DNA from: Haladaptatus litoreus
GTDB taxonomy: Archaea > Halobacteriota > Halobacteria > Halobacteriales > Haladaptataceae
Reading direction: 5' to 3'
DNA: 64,000 nucleotides
Assembly: GCF_900156425.1 (NCBI RefSeq)
Contig: NZ_FTNO01000003.1
Span: 338,899 to 402,898, forward strand
Shown here one piece after another: positions 1-8,392 of this stretch. The position numbers and the translations under genes were made by a program. Under the pieces are notes generated by a model. The model saw nothing but the letters and a program-made list of their open reading frames with translations, was not told the origin of the DNA and made no database searches. Position 1 is the first letter of the stretch, and each line of letters starts with the position of its first letter.

Positions 1-299
1 TGGCAGTGGTCGTGGTCGTGTTGCTCGCATTCGTCTGCACACGCCTCACAGACGTCCGCACAGAGTTCACCTAACTGGTCGCTGTAGTCGGAGTCGCGGG
101 CCATGAACCGTGCGTGCAGCGACGCGACGTCCGCGACGTCACGGCAGAGACGGATGCACTCGGCCATGTCTTCGCCGTGGTCGGTACATGCGTCGGCACA
201 CCACTCGCAGGCTTCGGCGGCTTCCGTACAAATTTCAATGCAGTCGCGCTGTTCTTCGCTCAGGTGGTCGATCTCGGAGACGGTGTCTGAAAGCGACAT
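1..299 (-). CDS. Four-helix-bundle copper-binding protein (Csp/DUF326-like), 3' end beyond window
   Basis: Reads leftward from ATG at 299 and runs off the window, so the C-terminus is missing. An in-frame ATG at 308 is an alternative start. The product is rich in regularly spaced cysteines (EICTEAAEACEWCAD, RLCRD, ELCADVCEACADEC). This matches the Csp/DUF326 family, whose helices line a bundle core with Cys that store Cu(I). It is a close paralogue of the complete protein at 7664-8020: the N-terminal half is nearly identical, including ASLHARFMARDS. With no signal peptide it should be cytosolic and sequester copper. The family call is firm; copper as the ligand is inferred from family and neighbours. 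Confidence 0.85.
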   Translation of the reverse strand, partial: MSLSDTVSEIDHLSEEQRDCIEICTEAAEACEWCADACTDHGEDMAECIRLCRDVADVASLHARFMARDSDYSDQLGELCADVCEACADECEQHDHDHC

Positions 300-324
300 T
301 GCATCCATTACTATGGGGTGCTGC

Positions 325-347
325 TTTTCCGGGATTGTGGCTTCGAT
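325..347 (-). promoter_or_regulatory. Shared upstream element of the first Csp gene
   Basis: A 23-bp block lying exactly 26 bp upstream of the ATG at 299. It matches 18 of 23 positions with the block at 8046-8068, which sits at the same distance from the paralogue's ATG at 8020. On the coding strand both contain an AAGCCACAA core and end in GGAAAA. Sequence between the block and the start codon is much less conserved. A metal-responsive operator or promoter is inferred; common ancestry of the duplicated genes could also explain it. Confidence 0.45.
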
Positions 348-710
348 TGTAAAGGAACAACGACTGTTATCCAGACCATCGACGGGTTCGTGGAGGTGCT
401 GTATTCGCAACGGACGAGCGCAGAATCCCGAGATTGGCCATGAACCATGGAACGTAACTCGCTGCTGTGGAGGATCTTCGTCCTCATGGGGTAAGTAGTC
501 CACTTAGAGGGTTACAAACCGAAATTGGGAGGTTGATATTCGGCGGTTTGTTAACGGTGACGTTGATTCCATCGTTTCTACCGCGGTCTGTCCACTTCGA
601 AGCATGCACGGACTCTCTTCGCCGTCCTCGCGTTTCCGTTCAAAATCCACGCCCCTATGAGACGTATCGCAAATACACGAACTGATGAGAAGACAAAAAG
701 CGTGAAGCTA
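348..710. other. Intergenic stretch without a convincing gene
   Basis: Only short overlapping frames with unlike-protein composition are seen. A 15-codon frame starting at 447 (MERNSLLWRIFVLMG) could be the beginning of a destroyed gene, but nothing downstream continues it convincingly. No RNA gene or clear repeat was recognised. Confidence 0.4.
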
Positions 711-1310
711 TTACTCGTTGGCTGCCTCCTGCAGTGATTCGTACTGTTCGACGATCTCCTCGGCACATGACGAGCAACAGACGTGGTACATATCCCCGGA
801 ATCGACTTCAACCGTCTCACCATCGCCACTGATCTGATTTCCACAGATCGAACATTGGATGCCAATGTCGCCACTCCGAAGCGCTGGTTGCCACGACGAG
901 TGTAGCACCGATTCGACCTCGTAGTCCTCGATTGCCGCCTCGTCCAAGGTGTCGGTGAATAACTCGTGAACTTCCGACGTGTCGAGAATCACTTTGGCTA
1001 TGATACGCGATTCGACCGTCTGAAATACGTGTTCGACACCTGCGATGGCTACTAATTGTGACCGAATATCCGCCGCCTTACTGGCTTGAACGTCGAGAAC
1101 CAGTAGCAGTTCGTCGGCTCTCGAAAGTTGTGTTTGGTCCATCTCGACGGTAAATCGCCGAACGATACCGAGGTCTTGGAGTCGTTCGACCCGGTTAGAC
1201 ACCGACGGGGGTGACAGATTGACGACGTCGGCAATCTCCCGATACGGGCGACGGGCGTCTTCGAGCAACAATTGCAGGATTTCGATATCGGTGGAGTCCA
1301 GCTCGCTCAT
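711..1310 (-). CDS. Lrp/AsnC-family regulator with C-terminal TRASH metal-binding domain
   Basis: 199 aa. Residues 1-60 form an AsnC-type winged helix (STDIEILQLLLEDARRPYRE, then LSPPSVSNRVERLQDLGIV). Residues 65-140 resemble an Lrp effector/oligomerisation region. The tail (about 150-185) is a TRASH/YHS-like motif with paired cysteines (CSICG and YHVCCSSCAEEI). In haloarchaea this architecture belongs to copper-responsive regulators. It lies 76 bp downstream of the copZ-like gene on the same strand, so co-transcription is likely, and copper genes surround it. It is the best candidate for local control of the cluster. Domains are clear; Cu as the sensed metal and the target promoters are inferred. 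Confidence 0.85.
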   Translation of the reverse strand: MSELDSTDIEILQLLLEDARRPYREIADVVNLSPPSVSNRVERLQDLGIVRRFTVEMDQTQLSRADELLLVLDVQASKAADIRSQLVAIAGVEHVFQTVESRIIAKVILDTSEVHELFTDTLDEAAIEDYEVESVLHSSWQPALRSGDIGIQCSICGNQISGDGETVEVDSGDMYHVCCSSCAEEIVEQYESLQEAANE

Positions 1311-1386
1311 CGATGGGGTCGGGAGGGGTTCGAGGTAATTCGTGCAACTGCTTGTCGATTCTCTGAAAGACTGTGATGGTCCATGA

Positions 1387-1584
1387 TTAGTGTTTCACGG
1401 TATACCCTGCCTTCTCGATGGTTTGTGCAATGATATCAGTGTCTGCGTTTCCGCTAACCCTGACTCGGTCGGACTCGTTATCTGCGGCGGCGTTCTCAAC
1501 GTCGTCTAATTCTTCGAGTGCCGATTCGACTGTCTGTTCGCATCCGCCACAGCTCATCCCTTCGACGGTAAGTTCGGTCGTCAT
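1387..1584 (-). CDS. copZ: CopZ-like copper chaperone (single HMA domain)
   Basis: 65 aa, entirely one heavy-metal-associated domain. It has the metal-binding motif GMSCGGC at residues 9-15 (CxxC), a beta-alpha-beta-beta-alpha-beta pattern, and an acidic haloarchaeal surface. Known family members carry Cu(I) between the cytosol and P-type ATPases or regulators. It is the first gene of a probable two-gene unit with the TRASH regulator. The CopB ATPase at 5281 shows no N-terminal HMA domain, so a separate chaperone makes sense. Start chosen at the only sensible ATG. Confidence 0.9.
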   Translation of the reverse strand: MTTELTVEGMSCGGCEQTVESALEELDDVENAAADNESDRVRVSGNADTDIIAQTIEKAGYTVKH

Positions 1585-1610
1585 ACCCTGTTACTTTGGG
1601 GTGAACGTCT

Positions 1611-1632
1611 TTTTCTCGTTTCGGCTTCGAAT
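1611..1632 (-). promoter_or_regulatory. Candidate promoter/operator of copZ
   Basis: Starts 27 bp upstream of the copZ ATG. It resembles the blocks in front of both Csp genes: on the coding strand it has a CGAAGCC core followed by a purine-rich GAGAAAA end at a similar distance from the start codon. The match is weaker than between the two Csp copies. It is offered as a possible shared regulatory site of the copper genes. Confidence 0.3.
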
Positions 1633-1895
1633 CCGCGCATCACCGGCCGATGAATTCGAGGTTTCGAAACTAAGCGATTTGAAAGCCTTTTCAGCCAGCG
1701 AGGAAACCCGAAATGCTTTATTCCGATTACCAGCATCCGTGACCGTGTGTGAGGATTGTTGTCCACGTGAACTCCTCGCCCTCTATCGGTGCAGTCGTCT
1801 TGCTCTTCCTCGGCGTGAACCGACGACTCTTCTACGCAGGCGGCATTCCGTATGTCGTGGCGCAACGAATAACTAGACGATGCGAGTCGTCGCCG

Positions 1896-2240
1896 CTATT
1901 GTTCGCGTCGGAGACGTTCACGGCGCGTTTCAAACTCCTCTTCAGAGAGGTCGCCGCGGGCGTAGGCAAGTCGCAGTTCTTCAAGCGCTGCATCACCGCC
2001 AGCCCCATCGCCAGCGAGCGCGCGGTAGAGGACGTACCCTAGTGCAAGCACGACCAATAGCGAGACGAGCATCATCACCCAGCCCCAGATTGGTGTTGGA
2101 CCGCCGTAACCCGGCCCCATCATCCAGCCACCCATCATCGGGAACGCGAACAGCATCATCAGCATCGGCGTGAACAGGATGACTGCCAGTATAACGACGA
2201 TAAGTCGAAGCCACGAATCGTTCTGGCGTGCCGCGGTCAT
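1896..2240 (-). CDS. SHOCT-domain membrane protein
   Basis: 114 aa from ATG at 2240; an in-frame upstream Met at 2255 is possible. Two hydrophobic segments are visible: one near residues 14-36 including MMLFAFPMMGG, and one near 50-75 after PTPIWGWVMM. A C-terminal SHOCT motif follows (LEELRLAYARGDLSEEEFE). SHOCT is a short oligomerisation helix at the end of many small membrane proteins. The Met/Gly-rich loop (MMGGWMMGPGYGG) between the helices could bind Cu(I), which would fit the neighbourhood, but this is inference. Molecular function unknown. Confidence 0.8.
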   Translation of the reverse strand: MTAARQNDSWLRLIVVILAVILFTPMLMMLFAFPMMGGWMMGPGYGGPTPIWGWVMMLVSLLVVLALGYVLYRALAGDGAGGDAALEELRLAYARGDLSEEEFETRRERLRREQ

Positions 2241-2417
2241 ATGGAATACTAGCATTCAGAGTCAAAAAGAGGTATCGACGGTTCTGCACTCGTTTTAGAA
2301 CCCCAAAATCAGACTGCCAGAATAGATTAGTCGGCCGCGCCGTTTACCGCGTCGGATAAAGAGCACCAGTTCTGATTAATGCCTTGAGCGTCATTCGATA
2401 TGAGATGGGCCTTACAA

Positions 2418-2600
2418 ATGCGTAAATTCGCGTTCGTTCTTGTGACGCTCGCATTGGTTGGCCTCTGGCCCGGTAGTGCTTCGATATTCACTGGCATCGT
2501 GGTTTGGGATTCACGGTTGCTCTGGTCGTTGTCCAATTGATTATCTTGGTCTATCGGTTCGAGATGTCCGATGTCGAAATCAGAACTAAAACGCCTCGTT
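2418..2600 (+). other. Possible frameshifted small membrane-protein remnant
   Basis: ATG at 2418 opens a 40-codon frame with a signal-like hydrophobic start (MRKFAFVLVTLALVGLW). It stops at 2540. A second hydrophobic stretch (GFTVALVVVQLIILVYR) follows in another frame, so together they could be a two-helix protein with one indel. The second frame runs into the end of the TSUP gene on the other strand, so this may be chance. Low confidence. Confidence 0.2.
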
Positions 2601-2603
2601 TCT

Positions 2604-3605
2604 TCAGTTATTTTTCGACAGAGTATCGCCCTCTCGAAGGGCGTTTCGAGTTCCGAACGAGACAACAATGGAACTCATGACCACTGCAGTTCCGAAGAGC
2701 AGAACGAGGCTCAGGACGTGCAGTGCGACGACACCGTAGGTGTGACTGATCGTTTTGCTCGCCACTGCCACACTGTCGACGAGTAGAATGAGCGCGAAGT
2801 ATTGCTTGAACGTTGCTTCGTCGACGAACTCGGTTAATCGGGAACCGAGATACGCACCGAAGACACTTCCACCGAGTAACGGGATGACGACCGAGAGGTG
2901 AACCGCATCTGCTCGGGCGTACATAAATGACCCATATCCACTCGAAATCGCGATCTGAAAGATGTCGGTTCCAACCGCTACTGTTTCCGATAGACTCAAC
3001 CCGTACATTAGGATCGGCAGAATGAGAAACCCGCCGCCAACACCGAGAACGCCCGCCAGTATCCCTGTCGCGAACGCAATTGCCAGCACTATCCATACGG
3101 AAACGGTAACTCCTCCACTGAACGATAGCATCGGCGGAACGTAGACGGTTCCAATTTCTCCCAAGACGTTCGCATCTACCACTGTTCCCTGCACGGACGT
3201 ACTGTTACGAGCGTCGAATAGCATGAATAGTCCAACCACCGCTAACAACCCGACGTAGGCGGTGCTGACGATGATGTCTGCGAGTCCGACGGCCGAAAGC
3301 TCGAACAACATCCGCTTCCCGACCTCTAACCCCATTGTCATTCCCCCGACGAGGAGGCCTCCCAGTTTGTAGTCGATGTGGCCGAGACGGCGATGCGTTA
3401 CGACGGCTGTAATCGACGTTCCGAAGACGAACACTAGCCCGGAGCCGACCGCCGCTTCGACAGGATGGCCGAGAACGAGCAGTGCAGGGGTGACGAAGAA
3501 ACTCCCACCGAGGCCGAAAAAGCCGAAGAGGATTCCGACCGTGAATCCAAAGAAAACGAAGAATGCAATCCCCGGTTCGAACGACCATAGGCTCATTCCT
3601 CCCAT
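2604..3605 (-). CDS. TSUP (TauE/SafE) family membrane transporter
   Basis: About 333 aa from ATG at 3605. ATG 3596 and GTG 3626 are alternatives, and GGGAGGA just before 3596 blurs the choice. Eight or so hydrophobic segments and the two family repeats are visible, with glycine-rich signatures (GFFGLGGSFFVTPALL and GVLGVGGGFLILPIL). TSUP proteins export sulfite, sulfonates or other small sulfur compounds. It begins 54 bp after the cupredoxin gene ends on the same strand, suggesting an operon. Its place in a copper cluster may point to sulfur-linked metal handling; the substrate is unknown. Confidence 0.85.
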   Translation of the reverse strand: MGGMSLWSFEPGIAFFVFFGFTVGILFGFFGLGGSFFVTPALLVLGHPVEAAVGSGLVFVFGTSITAVVTHRRLGHIDYKLGGLLVGGMTMGLEVGKRMLFELSAVGLADIIVSTAYVGLLAVVGLFMLFDARNSTSVQGTVVDANVLGEIGTVYVPPMLSFSGGVTVSVWIVLAIAFATGILAGVLGVGGGFLILPILMYGLSLSETVAVGTDIFQIAISSGYGSFMYARADAVHLSVVIPLLGGSVFGAYLGSRLTEFVDEATFKQYFALILLVDSVAVASKTISHTYGVVALHVLSLVLLFGTAVVMSSIVVSFGTRNALREGDTLSKNN

Positions 3606-3659
3606 GTCGCTATCAGTGACGAGCACAACGGTATTGGGTCTTACTCCGAGCGTGTGTTG

Positions 3660-4337
3660 TCAGCCGTGTGCGTGGCTTCCCGTATTGTCACTCTCACCGT
3701 TGTTCCCATTACCACTATGCTGTCCACCGGAATTCCCTTGATCGGGTTTTAGAGCCACGTCACCAACCATCGTCGATGGATGCACGGTACAGATGTACTG
3801 TGCAACGTCACGCGTCGCGACAAATGCGAGCATTTGTACCGATCCTTCTTCAGTGATCTGCGGCGTAACTCGAATCGCATCTTCGGGTGGTTGCCTCCTT
3901 CCTTGATGTTCGCCCATCATCCTGTCCATCATGGTGCCATTCGCTCCGCCCACCATCGTCCCGTTCTGACCACCCATCATCGGCCCGCCGTGCTGCATGG
4001 TTCGAACAGTCGGTAATATCACGGGTAGATTCTCACCATTCGAGTCCCTCAGCGCGAATGTGTGCGGCTGTCCATCTAGGTTTTGCCACATGACTCCATA
4101 CGTCCGTCCCGCTTCAAGCTGGAGCGTTGGGTTTTGTTGTCCGCCAATTGACTGTGGCCCCTGTCCTCGCCATCCGGACACATGGCCGCCGAAGCGGAAA
4201 CAGCACATGCCACGGTGACGAGTACGAGACGTCGTTTCTTGTGCGCCCACTCTCGATGACGAGCCAATTACGATCCCTCCTACGGTCGCGATGAACCGTC
4301 TTCGGGTCTGTTTAGTTGGTCGTGGTTTCTCTAACAT
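3660..4337 (-). CDS. Tat-exported cupredoxin-like copper protein with Met-rich insert
   Basis: 225 aa. The N-terminus carries a Tat motif (TRRRFIATVGG) and a hydrophobic core. The body looks like a type-1 copper domain: a first His in GQPHTFALRD (about 100) and a C-x2-H-x3-M cluster in YICTVHPSTMVGDV (about 185). Between these lies a Met/Gly/His-rich insertion (about 115-145; QHGGPMMGG, NGTMMDRMMGEHQG), a plausible Cu(I)-binding loop. The tail is Gly/Asn/Ser-rich, like a wall spacer. Likely an extracytoplasmic copper carrier. The gene precedes the TSUP gene in a probable operon. Redox role inferred. Confidence 0.75.
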   Translation of the reverse strand: MLEKPRPTKQTRRRFIATVGGIVIGSSSRVGAQETTSRTRHRGMCCFRFGGHVSGWRGQGPQSIGGQQNPTLQLEAGRTYGVMWQNLDGQPHTFALRDSNGENLPVILPTVRTMQHGGPMMGGQNGTMVGGANGTMMDRMMGEHQGRRQPPEDAIRVTPQITEEGSVQMLAFVATRDVAQYICTVHPSTMVGDVALKPDQGNSGGQHSGNGNNGESDNTGSHAHG

Positions 4338-4567
4338 AGGACTCCCCCACTACGACCACGGCAAAGGTGACAATAAACCGAACTATTATTGTACACGGTG
4401 GATGTAACCACAACGATTTTTCTCGCGACGAAAACTTGCACCAGATTGAGATGAGCTAACGCGAGACACCGGCCTACCTGGTGTTCAGAGGAATCGAAGG
4501 GCGTTCGCAGGGCTGCGAAAACATAGGATGTGGATGGTTCGGATACGACTCATCCTCAATTGCGTCG

Positions 4568-5074
4568 TTAGCTCGGTGGCGATTCAGCATGGATGACTTC
4601 GGCAAGACTGTCGAGTTGCGCCGAAACGTGCATGCATTCCCCGGCAAGGTGAAGAACGAGGTCGTCAAACGCGATGATACCGACGACTTTGTTGTCGTCA
4701 ACGACTGGAATCCGGCGTGCGTGAGCGTCGTTCATCGCCCGCAAGACACGTTGGACTTTCGCGTCTGCATCAACAGACTGCGGATCCGCCGTCATCACGT
4801 CCCGTGCGGTGAGCGTCTTAAGATCTATGTCTTTGTGGGTCAGGCTTGATGACCCGTTGGCGGCGACGACTTCAGCGGCGATGTCCCGGTCGGTGACGAC
4901 GCCGACGAGTACATCATTTTCGGTGACGAGGACGCTTCCGACCGTTCGGTTGCGCATTATTTGGGCAGTCTCGGTGATGGGCGTGTCCGGCGTGACGCTG
5001 ACCACGTCCGCCCGTGCGAGTCGTCGGGCGGTCATCCCGAGATCAGTGCGTTCGGTGGCCATAGCACCAGCCAT
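4568..5074 (-). CDS. Tandem CBS-domain protein
   Basis: 168 aa with two CBS motifs: residues about 15-70 (VSVTPDTPITETAQIM ... VGVVTDRDIA) and 90-145 (VMTADPQSVDADAKVQRVL ... VVGIIAFDDLV). Such stand-alone pairs bind adenine nucleotides or SAM and regulate partners. No fused effector domain is present. It lies between the cupredoxin operon and copB on the opposite strand to copB, with a divergent intergenic gap of about 200 bp. A His/Cys/Met cluster (LAGECMHVSAQ) lies near the C-terminus. Start at 5074, with Met at 5062 as an alternative. Role in metal response unknown. Confidence 0.85.
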   Translation of the reverse strand: MAGAMATERTDLGMTARRLARADVVSVTPDTPITETAQIMRNRTVGSVLVTENDVLVGVVTDRDIAAEVVAANGSSSLTHKDIDLKTLTARDVMTADPQSVDADAKVQRVLRAMNDAHARRIPVVDDNKVVGIIAFDDLVLHLAGECMHVSAQLDSLAEVIHAESPPS

Positions 5075-5280
5075 ACGCTAACAATTACAGTAAATTATTC
5101 GGCTGACTTCAAAGGCCGTGCCGAGTCGGCGTTCAGACTGCTGGTTGACGCTGTCGTCGGCAAACGCAGCGATGATCGCACTCACGGTTAACGAGGTCAC
5201 TGCGATATACTGTGACCGACCCGGTGTAGAGCCCACACATCCATCAGTCTCCGGAACGTAGTTCATTTACCAAACTCGCC

Positions 5281-7536
5281 ATGGATGACCACGACCACTC
5301 ACAGAACGGAAATCCTCCATCAGGAACCGATTCTCACCATGGTCGCAACAGCGTAGATGACGATGAATCAGTCGGAACCGATGAGGACGACCGCGTAGAG
5401 CAATCGATGCTTGAGGAAGAGGCCGAGGACGCTGATGAGGCCGAGCGGAAGATTGCAGAACATGATGGGCATGGGATGGGTCACGGCAACGGTGATAACG
5501 ATCACGGTGAACACGGGGGTATGCACGAAGGGCACGAACAGATGTTCCGTCGACGCTTCTTCGTTTCGACTCTCCTTTCGATTCCTGTTCTTCTCTACAG
5601 TCCATTCCTCCAGGAGACCCTCGGCTTTTCCGTTCCGGTATTTCCGGGGAGCCAGTGGATCAATCCCGTCTTCGCAGTGATCGTCTTCGCTTACGGTGGC
5701 ATGCCATTCCTCCGGATGGCCAGCCCCGAACTGAAAGACCGCTCGCCGGGGATGATGACACTCATTTCGATGGCGATCACTGTCGCGTTCATCTATAGCT
5801 TGGCGAGCGTCGTCTTCCCGACACAGTCTGCGTTCTTTTGGGAACTTGTGACGCTCATCGACATCATGTTGCTAGGCCACTGGATCGAGATGCGGTCAGT
5901 CCGGCGGGCGTCCAGCGCTCTAGACGAACTGGCGAAACTAATGCCCGACACTGCAGAGCGGATCACTGGGTCAGGTGGCATCGAGGAGGTACCGGTGAAT
6001 GAACTTTCGAATGGCAATCTCGTCCTCGTACGGCCGGGCGCCAGCGTTCCCGCGGATGGCATCGTCGAGGATGGCGAGTCGGACGTAAATGAGGCGATGA
6101 TCACCGGCGAATCCAAACCCGTGGGTAAGGAACCCGGCGACGAGGTGATCGGTGGGACGGTCAACGGTGATGGGAGCCTCCGGGTGCGAATCGACGCAAC
6201 CGGCGACGAGACGACCCTTGCCGGGATCATGCGCCTGGTCGAGGAGGCGCAGTCGAGCAAGTCGAAGACGCAGGTACTCGCCGACCGCGCAGCGGGATGG
6301 CTATTCTACGTTGCTGTCGGGGCGGCACTGCTCACCGCAGTCGCCTGGACCGTCGCGACAACATTCAATGCGACCGTGATCGAACGGGTAGTCACCGTCC
6401 TCGTCATCGCCTGCCCGCATGCACTCGGCCTGGCGATTCCCTTGGTGGTTGCAATCAACACCTCGCTAGCGGCTCGCAACGGGATGCTCGTCCGTGACCG
6501 CATCGCCATGGAAGAGGCCCGAAACCTCGACGCAATCATCTTCGACAAGACTGGAACGCTCACCGAAGGGAAACACGGTGTCGTCGGGACGGTTACCGTC
6601 GACGGGGTTGACGAAGCGGAGGCACTCCGCCTCGCTGCCGCCGTCGAGAGCGATTCCGAGCACATGATCGCGCGGGCTATCAGGGTGGCCGCCGCCGAGC
6701 AGGGGATCGACGTGCCTGCTGCAGACGACTTTGAGGCGATGAAGGGCCGTGGCGTTCGCGCGACCGTCGAGAGCCAAGAGGTCTATGTCGGAGGGCCGAA
6801 CCTCTTAGAGCATCTCGACAGGGATGTTCCGGCTAATCTACGGGATTTCGCCGACGAAGCGGGCGAAAACGCCCGAACGGTTGTCTATCTCGTACGGGAA
6901 GGAGAACTAATAGCTGCGTTCGCGATGGCCGACGTCATCCGCGAGAAAAGCTACCGAGTCGTTGACGCGCTCCACGACCTAGACATCGAGGTCGCGATGC
7001 TGACAGGTGACGCCCAAGATGTCGCAAACGCCGTCGCGGACGAATTGGGTATCGACACGGTGTTCGCCGAAGTATTGCCCGAAGACAAGGACAAGAAGGT
7101 ACAGGAACTCCAGGATCAGGGTAAACTTGTCGGAATGGTCGGCGACGGTGTCAACGACGCACCCGCACTGGCGCGGGCTGACGTCGGCATCGCAATCGGA
7201 AGTGGGACGGATGTCGCCGTCCAGTCAGCTGACGTCATCCTCGTCCAGAACAATCCGATGGATGTGGTTCGACTCGTGAAGCTAAGTAAGGCGAGCTACC
7301 GGAAGATGCAGGAAAACATCGTTTGGGCTGCGGGCTACAACGTCTTCGCGATTCCGCTTGCAGCGGGCGTGCTCGCACCGATTGGAATCCTCCTTTCACC
7401 TGCTGTCGGGGCACTTTTGATGTCACTCAGCACGGTCATCGTCGCGATCAATGCCCAGTTCCTCCGTCGCGTCGATCTCGATCTTCCATCGCTTCCAGGC
7501 ACCTCTCCTTCTGGAAGTCCACGACCAGCCGACTAA
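5281..7536 (+). CDS. copB: CopB-type copper-translocating P-type ATPase (CPH class)
   Basis: 751 aa. The first ~95 residues are extremely His/Asp/Glu-rich ([20 protein letters not shown]) and there is no HMA domain. The ion-binding TM motif is CPH ([14 protein letters not shown], about 378). That places it in the P1B-3/CopB group, which exports Cu+ or Cu2+. Also seen: actuator TGES (MITGESKPV, about 273), phosphorylation site DKTGTLTEG (about 422), and hinge GDGVND (about 619). About eight TM helices are expected. It faces the CBS gene divergently and is followed convergently by a Csp gene. It should be the main copper efflux pump of the cluster. Confidence 0.95.
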   Translation: MDDHDHSQNGNPPSGTDSHHGRNSVDDDESVGTDEDDRVEQSMLEEEAEDADEAERKIAEHDGHGMGHGNGDNDHGEHGGMHEGHEQMFRRRFFVSTLLSIPVLLYSPFLQETLGFSVPVFPGSQWINPVFAVIVFAYGGMPFLRMASPELKDRSPGMMTLISMAITVAFIYSLASVVFPTQSAFFWELVTLIDIMLLGHWIEMRSVRRASSALDELAKLMPDTAERITGSGGIEEVPVNELSNGNLVLVRPGASVPADGIVEDGESDVNEAMITGESKPVGKEPGDEVIGGTVNGDGSLRVRIDATGDETTLAGIMRLVEEAQSSKSKTQVLADRAAGWLFYVAVGAALLTAVAWTVATTFNATVIERVVTVLVIACPHALGLAIPLVVAINTSLAARNGMLVRDRIAMEEARNLDAIIFDKTGTLTEGKHGVVGTVTVDGVDEAEALRLAAAVESDSEHMIARAIRVAAAEQGIDVPAADDFEAMKGRGVRATVESQEVYVGGPNLLEHLDRDVPANLRDFADEAGENARTVVYLVREGELIAAFAMADVIREKSYRVVDALHDLDIEVAMLTGDAQDVANAVADELGIDTVFAEVLPEDKDKKVQELQDQGKLVGMVGDGVNDAPALARADVGIAIGSGTDVAVQSADVILVQNNPMDVVRLVKLSKASYRKMQENIVWAAGYNVFAIPLAAGVLAPIGILLSPAVGALLMSLSTVIVAINAQFLRRVDLDLPSLPGTSPSGSPRPAD

Positions 7537-7663
7537 CCGAAGACCATCTCGCTCTTCGCCTCCTTCGCACCCCAAAGCTCGTATTGATATCGTTTGCTCT
7601 GTTCAATAGCCGATCTAGTAGACTGGCACAAAGCAGCTGGATCGATGCCAAGCGCTCGGCTAT

Positions 7664-8020
7664 TCAGGCGCTCATCATGTTGCGGCAGCTCTCGGCACAC
7701 TTTTTGAGAACGTCGGCACAGACCTGGCAGTGCTCGGCGTCGTGGCGCTCACATTCTTCGGCACATTCCTCGCACACGCCCGCACAGGTTTCGGCCAGCT
7801 GGCTGCCGTAGTTCGAGTCACGTGCCATAAAGCGCGCGTGCAACGACGCGACGTCAGCCACATCGCGACAGAGACGCAGGCACTCGGCCATCTCTTCGTT
7901 CCCGGCACACTCGTCGGCGCACCACTCACAGACTTCAGTAGCTTCGGTGCAGATTTCGATACAGTCGCGCTGTTCGTCGCTCAAATGGTCGATCTTGGCC
8001 GTCGTTTCTGAGAGTGACAT
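7664..8020 (-). CDS. Four-helix-bundle copper-binding protein (Csp/DUF326-like)
   Basis: 118 aa from ATG at 8020; an upstream in-frame Met at 8044 would add eight residues. About fourteen cysteines recur with helical spacing (CIEICTEATEVCEWCADEC, CLRLC, CAGVCEECAEECE, CQVCADVLKKCAESC). This matches Csp cytosolic copper-storage proteins, where such Cys line the bundle and hold many Cu(I) ions. There is no export signal. It is convergent to copB and paralogous to the protein at 1-299. The conserved upstream block at 8046-8068 suggests shared regulation. Confidence 0.88.
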   Translation of the reverse strand: MSLSETTAKIDHLSDEQRDCIEICTEATEVCEWCADECAGNEEMAECLRLCRDVADVASLHARFMARDSNYGSQLAETCAGVCEECAEECERHDAEHCQVCADVLKKCAESCRNMMSA

Positions 8021-8045
8021 TGCATCTCCACGTACAAGAGGCACA

Positions 8046-8068
8046 TTTTCCCTATTTGTGGCTTTGAT
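8046..8068 (-). promoter_or_regulatory. Shared upstream element of the second Csp gene
   Basis: Counterpart of the block at 325-347, with 18 of 23 positions identical. Here too its near edge is exactly 26 bp from the chosen ATG (8020), which supports that start over the one at 8044. Candidate copper-responsive site; function inferred. Confidence 0.45.
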
Positions 8069-8392
8069 CCTAATGAACGTCCCAGCAGTAGATGTTTACG
8101 AAATTTCATAACTGTGTGATTAGCATCAGACGCAAAGATGCCACGTGATAGTGTTGTATACCATGTCACCGACTTCATCAAACCCATCACAGTTCTAATA
8201 ACGACCTGGCGTTCTCATAGAGTCAGCAAGAACGATCTGGAGCACACTTTAATTAAGAACCAAATCGGGAGACTAGTGGTGTCAACTGAGACTACAGCGG
8301 CACCTAGGTTAACAAGACAAATGTTAGTCCTTCCTTGACCCATATTTTGTTAGCCGAAACCCCGTAAAGTGTCTCTCCCATAAGCCACAGAC

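Noticed and set aside
1581..1865. 94-codon minus-strand frame upstream of copZ
   Set aside because: Basic, low-quality sequence that overlaps the copZ promoter and start; no motif.
2327..2668. 113-codon minus-strand frame overlapping the end of the TSUP gene
   Set aside because: Overlaps a firm gene in another frame and has unlike-protein composition.
8279..8300. Sequence resembling the IS palindrome (TCAACTGAGACTACA)
   Set aside because: Only part of one arm matches and no transposase fragment is nearby; likely chance.
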